Assembly: GCA_025175895.1 (NCBI GenBank)
Contig: CM045988.1
Span: forward strand, 90,741,137-90,805,136
Length of the DNA: 64,000 nucleotides
Source: Wurfbainia villosa
Taxonomy: Eukaryota; Streptophyta; Magnoliopsida; Zingiberales; Zingiberaceae
Reading direction: 5' to 3'
In this document: positions 20,623 to 33,757 of the stretch, piece by piece
How the letters are laid out: each line of letters opens with the position of its first letter
Position numbering within the stretch: position 1 is the first letter of the stretch
The notes under the pieces: model-generated
What the model was told of the DNA's origin: nothing
Database searches by the model: none
What the model saw: only the letters and a program-made list of their open reading frames with translations
Program-made: the position numbers and the translations under genes

Positions 20623-22347
20623 ATGGCCGGCTCCAACATTCATCCTCCGAAGTTTGAAGGAGAATTCGCTTGGTGGAAGAAGCGAATGGAGGTATTTTTC
20701 GAAATGGATTTTGATATAATGATTACAATGGAATCCGGTTTCGTTTTGCCTAGGGATGAAGAAGGGAAACCAATAGAGAAATCTAGGTGGACCAAAAGGC
20801 AAAGGGAAGAGCACCTTGCAAATTCAAAAGCCAAGCATCATCTCTACAATGTGCTCCCCCAACAAGAGATCAACCGGATCGGAGAATGTGCTAGCGCCAA
20901 AGAGATGTGGGAGAAGCTTATAGAACTCCATGAAGGCACATCCGAGGCCAAGCTAGCAAGGAGAGACCTCCTCCGCTCCCAACTATCCAATATAAAACTA
21001 GAAAAGGGAGAAAAGGTAACCTCACTACACTCTAGGTTTAAAGAAATTTTAATTGGGCTAACAAGTGTAGGTGAGAAGCTATCAAACCGGGACATGCTCA
21101 TGAAGGCTATAGATGCCTTTCCCCAGTCCTCAAAGTGGAGCTCCATGGTGGATTCGTTCTACATCTCCAAGAACTTGGAAATAAGTACCTTGGAGGAATT
21201 TTTCTCAACAATGGAGCTCCACGAAACTAGGCTTGAAGGAATACAAGAGGAGCCTAGAATTCAACCCTCAAGAGGAGTAGCATTGCTGGCAAATAAGGGG
21301 AAGAAGAAGATAGAGATCTCCTCCTCCTCCGATGATGAAGCGTCTTCCTCCTCCATGGATAGCACGGAAGAAGCCTACATGGTAAGGAAGGTAAGACGTG
21401 CATTTAAGAATTTTAGATTTGATAAGTCTCATGATAGGAATAGAAGACCAAGGGAGAAGGTCATATGCTACAATTGCCAAGGAGAAGGGCACATAAGGGA
21501 TAATTGTCCCCTCCTAAACAAAAGCAAAGAAGAAAAGAAAAAGAAGGAAGAAAAGAAGAAGAAAAAGGGGAACAAGAAAAAGGAAGAAGAAAAGAAGGCA
21601 AAGGAAAAGGGTAAGGCCAAAGCATTCAAGGCCAAGACATGGGATGACCCCTCTTCCTCTTCCTCATCCGAGGAAGAAAATGCATTTGTCACCAACTTAG
21701 CATTGATGGCATTTGATGATTTGGATTGCTCTTCATCCGAAAATGAAGAATCAAGCTCAAGAGGAGAGAGCTCAAATGAAGGGGGAGCTTCTACATCCTC
21801 ATCATCCGAAGAAGAAGAAGAAGATATGGAAACTATGGTAACGAAAGCTTCTCCTAAGAAAATAGTTTCCATAATTTCTAGTTTAACTAAGGACTTATTT
21901 GGCATGAAAAAGAAAAATAAGAGCATGCTAGATAAAATTAAGGATTTAGAAAATAAGCTAGAAAATGCATGCTTAAATGATAATATTTCTTCTAGCTTAG
22001 ATGATGCATGCTCACATGACCTTTATGTGCCATTAGATGTTAGTGATGCATGTATAAATGAAAATAGGGTCTTAAGGGAAAAGGTAGATTATCTAACCAA
22101 AGCCCTAGAGAAATTCACAATTGGCTCCAACACCTTAAATATGATCTTAGGGAGCCAAAGAGCTAGTTTCAACAAGAAAGGCCTAGGATACAAAGAAAAG
22201 AAAAATGAAAAGGCCTATAAATGCCTAATAGCTAGGGGACAAGATAAAAAGAAAGTAATTGCTAGAAAATGGATCCCCAAGGAATACTTAGTGAACCCAA
22301 TAGGAAAGAACTTATTTTGGGTTCCAAAATCCATCCTTAAGGGTTAG
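20623..22347 (+). CDS. gag: Copia-type Gag, intact, from a gag-only element
   Basis: A 574-codon frame runs from ATG 20623 to TAG 22345-22347 without breaks. Residues 1-210 form the helical Gag body (FEGEFAWWKKRMEVFF, AKHHLYNVLP, AKEMWEKLIELHEGTS, SQLSNIKLEKGEKVTSLHSR), matching the copia gag/UBN2 pattern. A perfect CCHC zinc knuckle is at residues 282-295 (CYNCQGEGHIRDNC). Lys/Glu-rich and Ser/acidic stretches follow, then a likely coiled coil (LDKIKDLENKLENA). The end (KWIPKEYLVNPIGKN, FWVPKSILKG) resembles the Gag-protease joint of full copia elements, but a stop follows and there is no pol. The product would build particles and package its RNA. It is the best preserved transposon gene here, so the copy may be fairly young. 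Confidence 0.92.
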   Translation: MAGSNIHPPKFEGEFAWWKKRMEVFFEMDFDIMITMESGFVLPRDEEGKPIEKSRWTKRQREEHLANSKAKHHLYNVLPQQEINRIGECASAKEMWEKLIELHEGTSEAKLARRDLLRSQLSNIKLEKGEKVTSLHSRFKEILIGLTSVGEKLSNRDMLMKAIDAFPQSSKWSSMVDSFYISKNLEISTLEEFFSTMELHETRLEGIQEEPRIQPSRGVALLANKGKKKIEISSSSDDEASSSSMDSTEEAYMVRKVRRAFKNFRFDKSHDRNRRPREKVICYNCQGEGHIRDNCPLLNKSKEEKKKKEEKKKKKGNKKKEEEKKAKEKGKAKAFKAKTWDDPSSSSSSEEENAFVTNLALMAFDDLDCSSSENEESSSRGESSNEGGASTSSSSEEEEEDMETMVTKASPKKIVSIISSLTKDLFGMKKKNKSMLDKIKDLENKLENACLNDNISSSLDDACSHDLYVPLDVSDACINENRVLREKVDYLTKALEKFTIGSNTLNMILGSQRASFNKKGLGYKEKKNEKAYKCLIARGQDKKKVIARKWIPKEYLVNPIGKNLFWVPKSILKG

Positions 22348-23687
22348 AAAACCCCTAGGGTAGTCAACCACTTGGACTTAACCTATATCATATTTTGGTT
22401 GACTTAGGATGACGAGACAACATTTTTTAGATAGTGTTGGGTGATGATAACGTACCCATAAATAGATAATAATGCTTAAATCATGATGATTAATGCAATT
22501 GCTATGTATGTTTGAAATCATGATTTATGATTTTGATATTTGGCACGTCATCATGAGAAATAAGTTTAAATCATGCTTTAGGTGATAATTTGTTTATTAT
22601 CATCGTATAATACCTAATGCATGACTATTATTTGATGGATACATGAGTTTCATGATCATAATGTGAAATTAAATCATATATGTCATTATGATCATGTAGG
22701 TTGTTAGGGTGATACTTAACCATGATAGAATTGCATGAATATATTGGTTAAGTATATACAAATACCCCCTAGGATGCATCTCACACTCACTATAGGCTAA
22801 CTTGATTGTAAACTTAGCATGGGTGAGATGTTAGGATGATACAAATGTCCACTAATGCCTATGACATTTAGATGGTCATTTAAAGTATCAAAATAACAAT
22901 AATAGACCAATCATGGAGAAGGCTTATGTTTAATTCATAGACATATTGCCCAAAGATCATGGTTGGATATTTCATATGTTTTCAAAACAATTCCTTAATC
23001 TAAAATCTATGTATTCATGTTTTGGAACAATTCAAAGCAAGACTAGGTGTTAAAATGGATACTAACATGCTCAAAAACTAGTGGTTTTTCAAGTGTTTGG
23101 ATTTTTGGCAAATCTCGGAAAATATAATGATTTTTCATGAAAAACTATTTTTCCTTGATAGATATACTTGATAGAAATATGCTCCTCAAATTTCATGATT
23201 TTTTGAATTTTCTATAATTTTTAATGCATTTCTGAAATTCATCCAGAAAATCAGAAATTCGGATTCTCTTGTGCTGATCATTGCCATACCGATAGCAAAT
23301 GATCGATGGATCAGAATAAACAAGAAGAACCTGATCTCATCAGGTTTTGACTGATTTTAATATATGTTTCTCTTTATACTTGATGCCATGAGTGTATAAA
23401 TTAGGATTAATCTTTTTGATGGTGTCAAAGGGGGAGAAATGATTATGTTTAAGTTAATTATTTTAGGGGGAGAAATGTATGTTTAAGTAAAGGGGAATAT
23501 ATTTTGGGGGAGAAATGATTATGCTTATGATAGGGGGAGAATATTTTTATGGGGAGTTTCATGGATTAAGGGGGAGTTGCATGTTGCTAAATCATGTTTA
23601 TCTTTACATGCTTTTCTTACCTTAGAATTTATAACAAATGTTTTTACCTAACTTAAACGGATTGTCACACATCAAAAAGGGGGAGAT
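22348..23687 (+). other. 3' non-coding part of A2 with repeated polypurine words
   Basis: No pol domain is found between gag and the 3' LTR. The part at 23428-23580 has at least four GGGGGAGAA or GGGGGAG words before the true PPT AAAAAGGGGGAGAT at 23674-23687. Matching sequence occurs at 52415-53742 in A3 and, reversed, at 47040-48187 in B. Confidence 0.75.
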
Positions 23688-24935
23688 TGTTAGGGCAATC
23701 TCTTACCGTAATATGGTTTTGATGGTGTGGCAAAGGGTTTAAGTTAGTGTGTTATGTTGATTTGATTTGTGCGTTGAAGTCGTGCAGGACTTAGTAATTC
23801 GCACATGGAGCCGTGGCGAGTTTCACATCTCATGACTCGTGCCTTGAGTCGGTGAAGGATAGCTTTGCGGAAGCCGTGCGCTTGGAGCATCCGAGGGACC
23901 GCCGGACGAGATGACTAGAAGTGAAGCCAAGGAAGCAGACTTCGGAGGCAAGAGACGCGAAGGAGCATTGCACAGCCGTGCGCCTGATGCTGCCGAGGGA
24001 CGTGGCCGCGAACGAAGAGAGCTTCGGCGAGGGACTTCGAGTGAGATGAGAGAATGAGTGAAATGTAAGTAGCTCATTAGGTGAACTTGGCCGAATGGCT
24101 GAGTGTCGGAGACTTGACCGCAAGGGTTAAGGTTTACCCGACCGCCGGAAGCTCAAACTTATGTTAAGTTTGAGTTTTACACACCGATCGCCGATCGCGG
24201 TCGGCCGATCGCTCCGAGTCGAGTGGGTTCGGTATACGATCGATCGAATTATGGCGGTGATCGCCCATACGTGAGCGGGCCGATCCCAAGACCATCGATC
24301 ATCGGGCAAGGCGATCTCGTCAATAGGGTTGACTGGCGATAGCTCGTAGCCAGGCAGGTCGACTACGGAGCGTGATGAGGTCCATCAGTCGACTGTCAAG
24401 AGTTCCATTGGACTACAACGGTCGGGATCCGACGTGTTCGGAGGACGTTGTAGAATTTCGGCTGATCGCAAGGGCGCGCGATCGATGGCGCCAACGGAAG
24501 AAATCAGCCTTCTCTATAAAAAGAGAAGGTGTGGAGCTTTGGGAGGTTAATGCTCAAGTTCTAAACAACCATCCAAGTGCTCCACAAGATTCAAACTCCT
24601 TCTTTTAGTTTTCTTTCACATCTATTGTAAAAGAGGGAGTGTGCTTGTTTTGTAAAGGTTACCTCCACCTAGCTTGGTGCAAAGGAGAGACCAATATTGG
24701 ATTGGCTTTGAAGGAGTGATTCACCTCGGACGAATCGGGATCGTGGATTAGCGGCGTAGCCGTGAACCACGTTATATTCTTTGTTAGCGTTTGTATTTTC
24801 ATTTATTGCTTGTCTTAGTTTATTGCTTCCGCTTGCGCTAACGTTTTTGTAGACGAGCAAACGAACGCGAGAATTCCAACATCCTTTGGAAGAGGGCTAT
24901 TCACCCCCCTCTAGCCGGCCAATCGATCCCCTACA
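23688..24935 (+). repeat. Family-A LTR, right copy (3' LTR of A2)
   Basis: It runs from TGTTAGGGCAATC to CGATCCCCTACA, about 1248 bp. It is very close to the middle LTR except at about 24180-24370, where the CAGTCGACTG region differs strongly. TATAAAAA at 24515-24522. Confidence 0.9.
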
Positions 24936-25425
24936 GAAGAGAGCTGGGCTCAGTACTCGACCGAGTGAGCACAATGCAAAGTAGTCGACATTGGCTGACT
25001 TGCTTAAGTTGACAATGTTCAACTAAACTCATAACTTAATTATCAAGTAGTTGTTTGGAACAACTTGTACTCAGAAAACAATTCGAAAAATGTTTAGTGA
25101 ACTAGGGATGTTAAGAAGACATAACACCACACATTGTGCTAGGGTACCTGGGGTGCTCGGAGCAAATCATATGGTGTTCGGGTTCTTACAAATCACTATC
25201 AAGTTGAGTCTTCATGGTACTAGTCGACTAGATTGAGATGACAATCGACTGGTAAAAGTGTCAATCGAATGGTCAATAGATTAGTCGACTAAAGCTCCTG
25301 AAAATCAAGAAGATTAATTTTTCTTGATTAATTGTGTTGGTTATATACTTGTATAAATTGAATTAAACTAGTTTTTATATTGGTAAGTCGGTTTCGTACT
25401 GACTTAATTAATTTTATATTTTCAG
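24936..25425 (+). other. Sequence between element A2 and copia D2
   Basis: It resumes the GTGCTCGG-rich sequence interrupted at 17640. From about 25310 it aligns to the leader intron of D1 (CTTGATTAATTG, GTCGGTT, GTACTGAC) and ends in the acceptor TTTTATATTTTCAG. No LTR or PBS of D2 was found, so the 5' end of D2 is lost or unrecognised. Confidence 0.55.
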
Positions 25426-25434
25426 ATGACATAG

Positions 25435-25762
25435 ATGATTACCACGATGACTCATCGCGATGTATTATAAAATAAGTTGAGGGAAGCTATCCAGGGATAG
25501 AGTACGATCTTGCTTATGGAGTTGGTGGACACATGGGGAGGCTTGATGGTTATTCTAGAGATTCGAGATGTAGGAGTTTCCGATTCTGGATAACTACAAG
25601 AGTTGGGCTTTGGTTCATTCATTGCAGAAAACCTTAGTGCTATTGCACATCAGATATGGGGGTGCTACGAGAGGCGTGTCACATATACACAGTTGTGCAC
25701 AGAGTTGCTTCACTATGCAGAGTGTGAAGAGAATCCAGAAGAAGAACCTGAAGAGAACTTTT
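25435..25762 (+). pseudogene. Extra Gag-like frame of D2, 5' part
   Basis: After the acceptor TTTTATATTTTCAG the ATG at 25435 opens a frame matching the D1 frame at 6103 (TTMTHRDVL, then YTQLCTELLHYAECEENPEE) but with several stops and shifts. It is cut at 25762 by element E and continues at 41779. It supports that the D1 frame is a real component of this element family. Confidence 0.65.
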
Positions 25763-26603
25763 TATTGGTGCAATTGGTCTAGGTCACGATTGATCAAACT
25801 CAAGTTTGACTCGAGCGATGTTTTGATGTTCGACAAAAATATATGACAATGTGATTGTCATGGTAAAGTTCAAGTCATTGGTACTTGATTTGGAAAGTCC
25901 AAGTGGGACACTTGGCATTAGGAAAGTCCAAGTCTTGAGTACTTGACATGTAAAGTCCAAGCATGAGTCTTGGCAAGGGAAAGTCCAACATGGGTTGGCA
26001 AGGAACGTCCAAGCATGGGTCTTGGCAAAGAAAAGTCCAAGCATGAGTCTTGGCATGGAAAGTCCAACATGGGTTGGCAAGGGAAAGTCCAAGCTTGAGT
26101 CTTGACATTTGAGAAGTCCAAGGGGAATATTGGCAGCGTAAAGTCCAAGGGTAAAATCTTGGCAACATAACACCAATGGTTGGTGGCGTAAAGTTCAAGT
26201 GTGATCTTGACAGCGTAAGCCTAATGTGCCTTGGCAATATAGACCACATTAGCATGATAATAGCTAATGGAAACACCTGAAGGCTAACGTATAGATGAAC
26301 AAGTCATGGATGACTTGGAGGGATCCGATAGGTGTGAGGCTGATGGAGATGGCTAGAAGGCTTAGGTCTAGGCTAAGGGTGATCTAGCAAGTATGAGGGC
26401 ATCATACTTGAGTTAAAACCTCATGTTTGAGATGTATCAATCGACTGGGCCTATGGTCAATCGACTGATGGGAGTCAACTTGGGTTTGACTGCGAGAAGT
26501 GCCATAGCAGTCGACTGATGGTCAGGTTTTCGAGCACAGAAAGCTCTCCAATCGAGTGATCAGCCCGAGCACTTGACTGATTGAGCCATCAGTTGACTGA
26601 TGG
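25763..26603 (+). repeat. E 5' LTR, first part
   Basis: It matches 40311-41156 of the 3' LTR. It contains a tandem array (25860-26260) of a roughly 27-bp unit built on GGAAAGTCCAAGCATGAGTC and TTGGCA. Ends at the gypsy insertion with the target duplication GATGG (26599-26603). Confidence 0.85.
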
Positions 26604-29142
<2,539 letters not shown>

Positions 29143-29144
29143 GT

Positions 29145-29156
29145 TGGTATCAGAGC
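29145..29156 (+). other. Primer-binding site of the gypsy element
   Basis: TGGTATCAGAGC begins two bases after the LTR end CTTTTCA. It is the initiator-Met tRNA complement. Confidence 0.9.
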
Positions 29157-29269
29157 GAACAATCCTAAAGGACAGTGTGTGCATGCAATCTCATTAAGGA
29201 CTTAGATACATCCATCCCCGCGTTTGTAAGCTTTAAATTTACTTTTCAAGTAGTAGTCTTAATGTAATC

Positions 29270-30259
29270 ATGTTTAGGTTTATGTATAAACTGGAGATAA
29301 CGATGCAGGTATCGGGTTTTATAGGAGAATGGCGGGCCGAAGAAACAATGGTGAAGTGGGGCAGAGTAGTCATTTTCTCGCTGAGCTTGCCGCAATTATC
29401 ACGAGAGCAGTCGGATTGGGAGAAACAGATCCAGCATTTGAGAGCGAGGAGCATGGAAACACCCACGGTGGTCCCACGGCGGTGTGAACCCGATTCTACA
29501 AGCGATTCGAGGATCTTGGGCCAAGCGAGTTTAAGAAATGCAGACCCGATTGTGGCGGAAGGATGGATTCGATCATTGGAGGCGATATATGACTTCATGC
29601 GACTACGGATCTTGACAAGGTGAGTGCGCCATATTCATGTTGCGAGCGATGCTCGAATATGGTGGGAGGTGCCTTCGGCGGTGGATTTAGTTCTGATTAC
29701 TTGGGTTGAATTCAAGGAGGTATTTTATGGTAAATACTTTCTGCGACACGAGAACCGAATGGCGAGGAATTCCTAGAGCCGCCAAGGGGCCGGACGGTGG
29801 CTGAGTATGTCAAGGAATTCGAGAAGGGGCGGTATTTTGTACCTATGATTGCTAGTCAACCAGTAGAGGAGATGAAACATTTTACTGAGGGATTGAGGGC
29901 ATCCATTCGCCATAATGTCAGGGTGAGCCGAGTTACCACCTTCAGAGAGGCTGTGGATTAGGCTCTGATGGCAGAGAGGGACAGGAATGACATGATAAAG
30001 GAAGTACAGACTAAGAGGTCTAGTTACCAGGGAAGGGAACCTCCTGCATCGAGTCAGAAGAAGTTTGCATCGAGCCAGTTTCGAGGCAAGCAACCCACGA
30101 TTTGAGCCAGACCACGGCAGCGACCCAACCCCAACCCGATCGACCATCTTTCTTGAGGCGAAAGCAAAACTCGTGTCCCAAGTGTGATAAGACTCATGCA
30201 GTCGGTGTTTGGTGGAGTACAGATGTGTGCTCTGAGTGCAAGAAGTCTGACACTTTGCT
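29270..30259 (+). pseudogene. Gypsy gag, broken
   Basis: Pieces of a retrotransposon Gag are read in changing frames: RNADPIVAEGWIRSLEAIYD near 29540-29595 (the family's hydrophobic core start), WEVPSAVDLVLITWVEFKE near 29660-29720, and a damaged zinc knuckle near 30170-30265 (CPKCDKTH, CSECKKS). Frameshifts separate the pieces. Gag would form the particle and bind RNA; this copy cannot make it whole. Confidence 0.75.
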
Positions 30260-30710
30260 ATGAACTGCCCTCAGCTCAAAGAGCCAACTAGAGGAAGGGT
30301 GTATGCTATGACACAGGAGCAGATGGATCCGGATTCGGCCATCATCACAGGTAGAATTTCTATTGTCAACCTACCTGCTCATGCCTTAATTGATTCGGGA
30401 GCTACACACTCTTTCATATCGGTGACCTACGTTACAAAACTAGGTATTTCATGTGATTGGATGGCTACCGGCTATAACGTGTCCTTGCCTTCGGGGGAAG
30501 AACTGACCAGCAATAGAATAGTGAGGAACTGTCTGATAAAGATCTAGAACTATCTGATGGAACTTATTGTATTAGAGATGGTGGATTTTGATGTAATTAC
30601 AGGTATGGATTGGTTGACTCGATGCGAGGCCATTATTATTATGTAAACAAAGGACGGTTAAACTGAAACTACAAAATGATGAATTTGTCATTTTCAATGC
30701 AACCTCCCCG
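30260..30710 (+). pseudogene. Gypsy protease, broken
   Basis: The frame opens with the end of the Gag knuckle (MNCPQLKEP) and runs to the aspartic protease active site ALIDSGATHSFIS (Asp codon at about 30392). It is a retropepsin that would cleave the polyprotein. The frame stops at 30547; the next piece (GMDWLT at about 30605) is readable in the flanking sequence but a stop and shift precede the RT frame. Confidence 0.8.
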
Positions 30711-31721
30711 TTGAGTCATCCACCTATTATATCAGCATGTAAAGCTCAGAAAATGTTAAGCAAGGGGTGTAACGGATTTCTAGTCAACATAATGGGTAGT
30801 TCTGAGACTTTTAGACCAAGTTTGGAGGAAGTAGAGGTAGTCCGGGATTTTCCTGATGTATTTCCAGAGGATATTACAGGATTACCCCTTGTCAGAGAGG
30901 TTGAGTTTGGAATAGAATTAATATCGGGAACCACCCCTGTGTCTAAAGTACCGTACCGCCTGACACCCACCGAAATGAAGGAACTGAAGGAGCAACTACA
31001 AGAACTATTGGATAAGGGTTTCATCCAACCCAGTGTGTCGCCCTGGGGAGCGCCAGTGTTGTTAGTCCGTAAGAAGGACGGTTCAATGCGGTTGTGCATT
31101 GACTACCGGGAGTTAAATCGGGTTACAGTCAAGAACAAGTACCCGTTGCCTAGAATCGATGATCTGTTTGATCAACTACAGGGAGCAACGGTATTCTCAA
31201 AGATTGACTTGAGGTCGGGGTACCACCAATTGAGGGTGAAAGGAGAAGGTGTTCATAAAACTGTGTTCAGAACTCGGTATGGTCATTATGAGTTTCTAGT
31301 TATGCCGTTTGGGCTTACTAATGCCCCCGCAACCTTTATGGATTTGATGAACCGGATCTTCCAGCCATACTTGGATCAGTTTGTGATTGTCTTTATCGAT
31401 GATATACTAATTTATTCTCAGAGTCGCGAAGAGCACCGACAACATCTGACGCTGGTGCTGCAGACTCTGAAGGATAAGCGGTTATACGCTAAGTTCAGCA
31501 AATACGATTTTTGGTTGAGACAAATAGCATTTTTAGGACATATAGTCTCGGAGAGGGGAATAGAGGTGGATCCAGTCAAAGTAGAGGCAATCCAGAGTTG
31601 GGCTACTCCGAGAAATGTTACAGAAATTCGAAGTTTCCTGGGACTAGTGGGGTATTATCGCAGATTCATTCAGAATTTTTTGCGAATTGCGCTACCCACG
31701 ACCGTTGACCAGAAGGGGTGA
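30711..31721 (+). pseudogene. Gypsy reverse transcriptase
   Basis: A 336-codon open stretch covers the linker (VVRDFPDVFPEDITGLP), then RT motifs: PYRLTPTEMKELKEQLQELL, IQPSVSPWGAPVLLVRKKDG, LRSGYHQLRV, FGLTNAPATFMDLMN and the FIDDILIYS active site at about 31391-31417, then FLGHIVSERGIEVDP. It reverse-transcribes element RNA in the particle. The end is shifted: small deletions near 31695-31715 move the frame so it stops at 31721 just before RNase H. RT itself looks intact in sequence, but the polyprotein is not continuous. Confidence 0.92.
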
Positions 31722-32257
31722 GGTATGAATGGACTACTCAGTGCGAGAAGAGTTTTATGGAGTTAAAGGAAAGGTTGATGATAGCACCTGTGCTTGCAGT
31801 TCCAGACACTTCTGGGCAGTTTGTGGTGTACACTGATGCCTCCAAAATGGATCTAGGGGTTGTATTGATGCAGAAGGGGAGGGTCATTGCCTATGCATCA
31901 CGTCAGTTGAAGGTTCATGAGCAGAATTATCCTACACATGACCTGGAACTAGCAGCGGTCGTCTTCGCTTTGAAGATTTGGCGACACTATCTTTACGGAG
32001 AACGTTGCGAGATCTACACAGATCATAAAAGTTTGAAATATTTCTATACTCAAAAGGAATTGAATATGCGACAGAGACGATGGTTGGAGTTGGTAAAAGA
32101 TTATGACTGCAATATTAACTATCACCCGGGTAAGGCAAATGTGGTGGCGGATGCGCTGAGTCGCAAGACGGCGACGCTATTACAGTTGACCACCCATCAA
32201 AGATTGATATCAGAATTTCAACAGATAAGAGTGGAGGTGATAGCACCAGGTGAGTAG
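31718..32257 (+). pseudogene. Gypsy RNase H
   Basis: The frame begins EWTTQCEKSFMELKERL, then VVYTDASKMDLGVVLMQ, YPTHDLELAAVVFALKIWRH and YTDHKSLKYF, ending at PGKANVVADALSRK. These are the acidic residues and His region of gypsy RNase H, which removes the RNA template. A TAG at 32255-32257 separates it from integrase in the same frame. It is offset by one base from the RT frame. Confidence 0.92.
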
Positions 32258-32263
32258 GTTAGG

Positions 32264-33235
32264 TTGGCGACATTGACGGTTAAATCAAATTTACGGGATC
32301 AGATTCGGGCAGAACAAGCCTCGGATCAACAGTTAATGGAATGGAAACGCAAAGATGAAGCAAAGGGTAGCACCATCTACTCAGTGGTTGATGGGATGGT
32401 GCGATACAAGGGCCGCATCTGGGTGCCTAAGGGTGGATCCCTGAGGGAGAATCTCATGAGGAAAGCTCACACTACCCCGTACTCTATTCACCCCGGCAAC
32501 ACAAAGATGTATAAGGATATGTGGCTATTATATTGGTGGCCGAGCATGAAGAGAGACATAAGCAAGATGGTCCATGAGTGCCTTACCTGTCAACAGGTGA
32601 AAGATGAGCACCAAAGGCCCGCGGAATTGCTCGAACCGCTTCCGATACCTATTTGGAAGTGGGAAAATGTTGCCATGGATTTTATGGTAGGATTACCGAT
32701 CTCGACTAAGGGATCAAATGCAGTGTGGGTTATTGTGGATCGATTGACGAAGTCAGCACACTTCCTGCCAGCGAAAACCACTTTCACTATGATACAATAC
32801 GCAGAGTTGTATATACGGGAAATAGTAAGGTTACATGGAATTCCGGATCAGATTGTGTCAGATAGAGATCCAAAATTTACATCCGAGTTCTGGAAGAGTT
32901 TGCATCGGGGATTGGGTACAAAACTTGCTTTCAGCACTACTTTCCATCCCCAGACTGATGGTCAATCTGAGCGAGTAATTCAGATTTTAGAAGATATGCT
33001 ACGAGCTTGCATTATAGATTTCAAAGGGAGTTGGGAGTCCAAACTGCCCTTGGTAGAGTTCACCTATAACAATAGTTATCAAACCACCATCGGCATGGCT
33101 CCCTATGAAGCGCTATATGGAAGAAGGTGTAGAACCCCACTACATTGGGAAGAGGTAGGAGAAAGAGCAGTTCTGGGTCCAGAGATTGTGACACAAACTG
33201 TGGAATTAGTAGCAAAGATCCGAGACAGAATGTAG
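32264..33235 (+). pseudogene. Gypsy integrase
   Basis: It is read in the same phase as RNase H. The zinc-binding HHCC domain is visible (H in YSIHPGNTKMYKDM, CLTCQQ). The catalytic core follows with AMDFMVGLP, VSDRDPKFTSEFW and FHPQTDGQSERVI, giving the D, D and E residues. It would insert element DNA into the genome. A TAG at 33233-33235 replaces what is probably a Gln codon, and the same frame continues into the chromodomain part, so the protein is truncated. Confidence 0.92.
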
Positions 33236-33757
33236 TCAGCACAAAGTCGCCAAAAGAGTTATGCTGATTGTCGAAGGAGGGATCTGGAGTTCACAGTGGG
33301 AGACCATGTATTTCTCAAAGTGTCACCCATGAAGGGAGTACTGAGGTTCGGAAGGAAGGGCAAACTCAGTCCGAGGTATATTGGGCCTTTTGATATTCTC
33401 GACCGGATTGGAACACGAGCATACCGAGTTGCTCTACCACCAAACCTGGCAGGAGTTCATAATGTGTTTCACGTATCCATGCTCAGGAGGTACCTTTCCA
33501 ACCCTGCACATGTGATTGGGTATGAAGTCATACAGTGGACACCAGATCTATCCTACGAGGTAATACCAGAACAAATATTGGATCGTCAAGTGCGGAAGCT
33601 GAGAAATAAAGAAATCAGAATGGTGAAAGTTTTATGGGGAAATCAGCAAATAGAGGAAGCTACCTGGGAGACCGAGCGGGATATGCGTGACCGTTACCCT
33701 GAACTATTTGGTAAGTCAAATTTCGAGGATGCAATTTTTTTTAAGGGGGGGGAGAGT
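33236..33757 (+). pseudogene. Integrase C-terminus with chromodomain
   Basis: This continues the integrase frame past one stop: GDHVFLKVSPMKGVLRFG, then the GPY/F-type KLSPRYIGPFDILDRIG, then FHVSMLRRYL. From about 33550 a chromodomain is read (YEVIPEQILDRQVRKLRNKE, VLWGNQQIEEATWE, MRDRYPELF). Chromodomains in this group guide insertion to heterochromatin. The natural stop seems lost, since the frame runs a few codons into the 3' LTR. The PPT AAGGGGGGGGGAGAGT is at 33742-33757. Confidence 0.85.

Larger units (their letters stand above)
17640..24935 (+). mobile_element. Gag-only LTR element, family A, with three LTRs (A1/A2 tandem)
   Basis: The order is truncated LTR (17640-18243), remnant internal sequence (18242-19307), complete LTR (19308-20560), PBS, intact gag, 3' untranslated part, PPT and complete LTR (23688-24935). 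The outermost flanks are GAGGA (17635-17639) and GAAGA (24936-24940), a possible 5-bp target duplication with one change, so the whole tandem may be one unit. There is no protease, integrase, RT or RNase H. The layout fits plant LTR elements that keep only gag (the TR-GAG type). It would rely on enzymes from another copia element. Confidence 0.85.

Noticed and set aside
21468..21926. Minus-strand frame of 152 codons with Phe/Ser-rich sequence
   Set aside because: It is the antisense of the Lys/Glu- and Ser-rich part of the A2 gag.
24936..25310. 5' LTR of copia D2
   Set aside because: No TG...CA ends, PBS or match to the D1 LTR was found; the GTGCTCGG sequence continues from 17157-17634, so it is the sequence flanking element A.
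25784..26276. Minus-strand frames rich in CWTF, AKTHAW and QDSCLDF repeats, also at 40406-40824
   Set aside because: They are translations of the AAAGTCCAAG tandem array in the E LTR, not genes.
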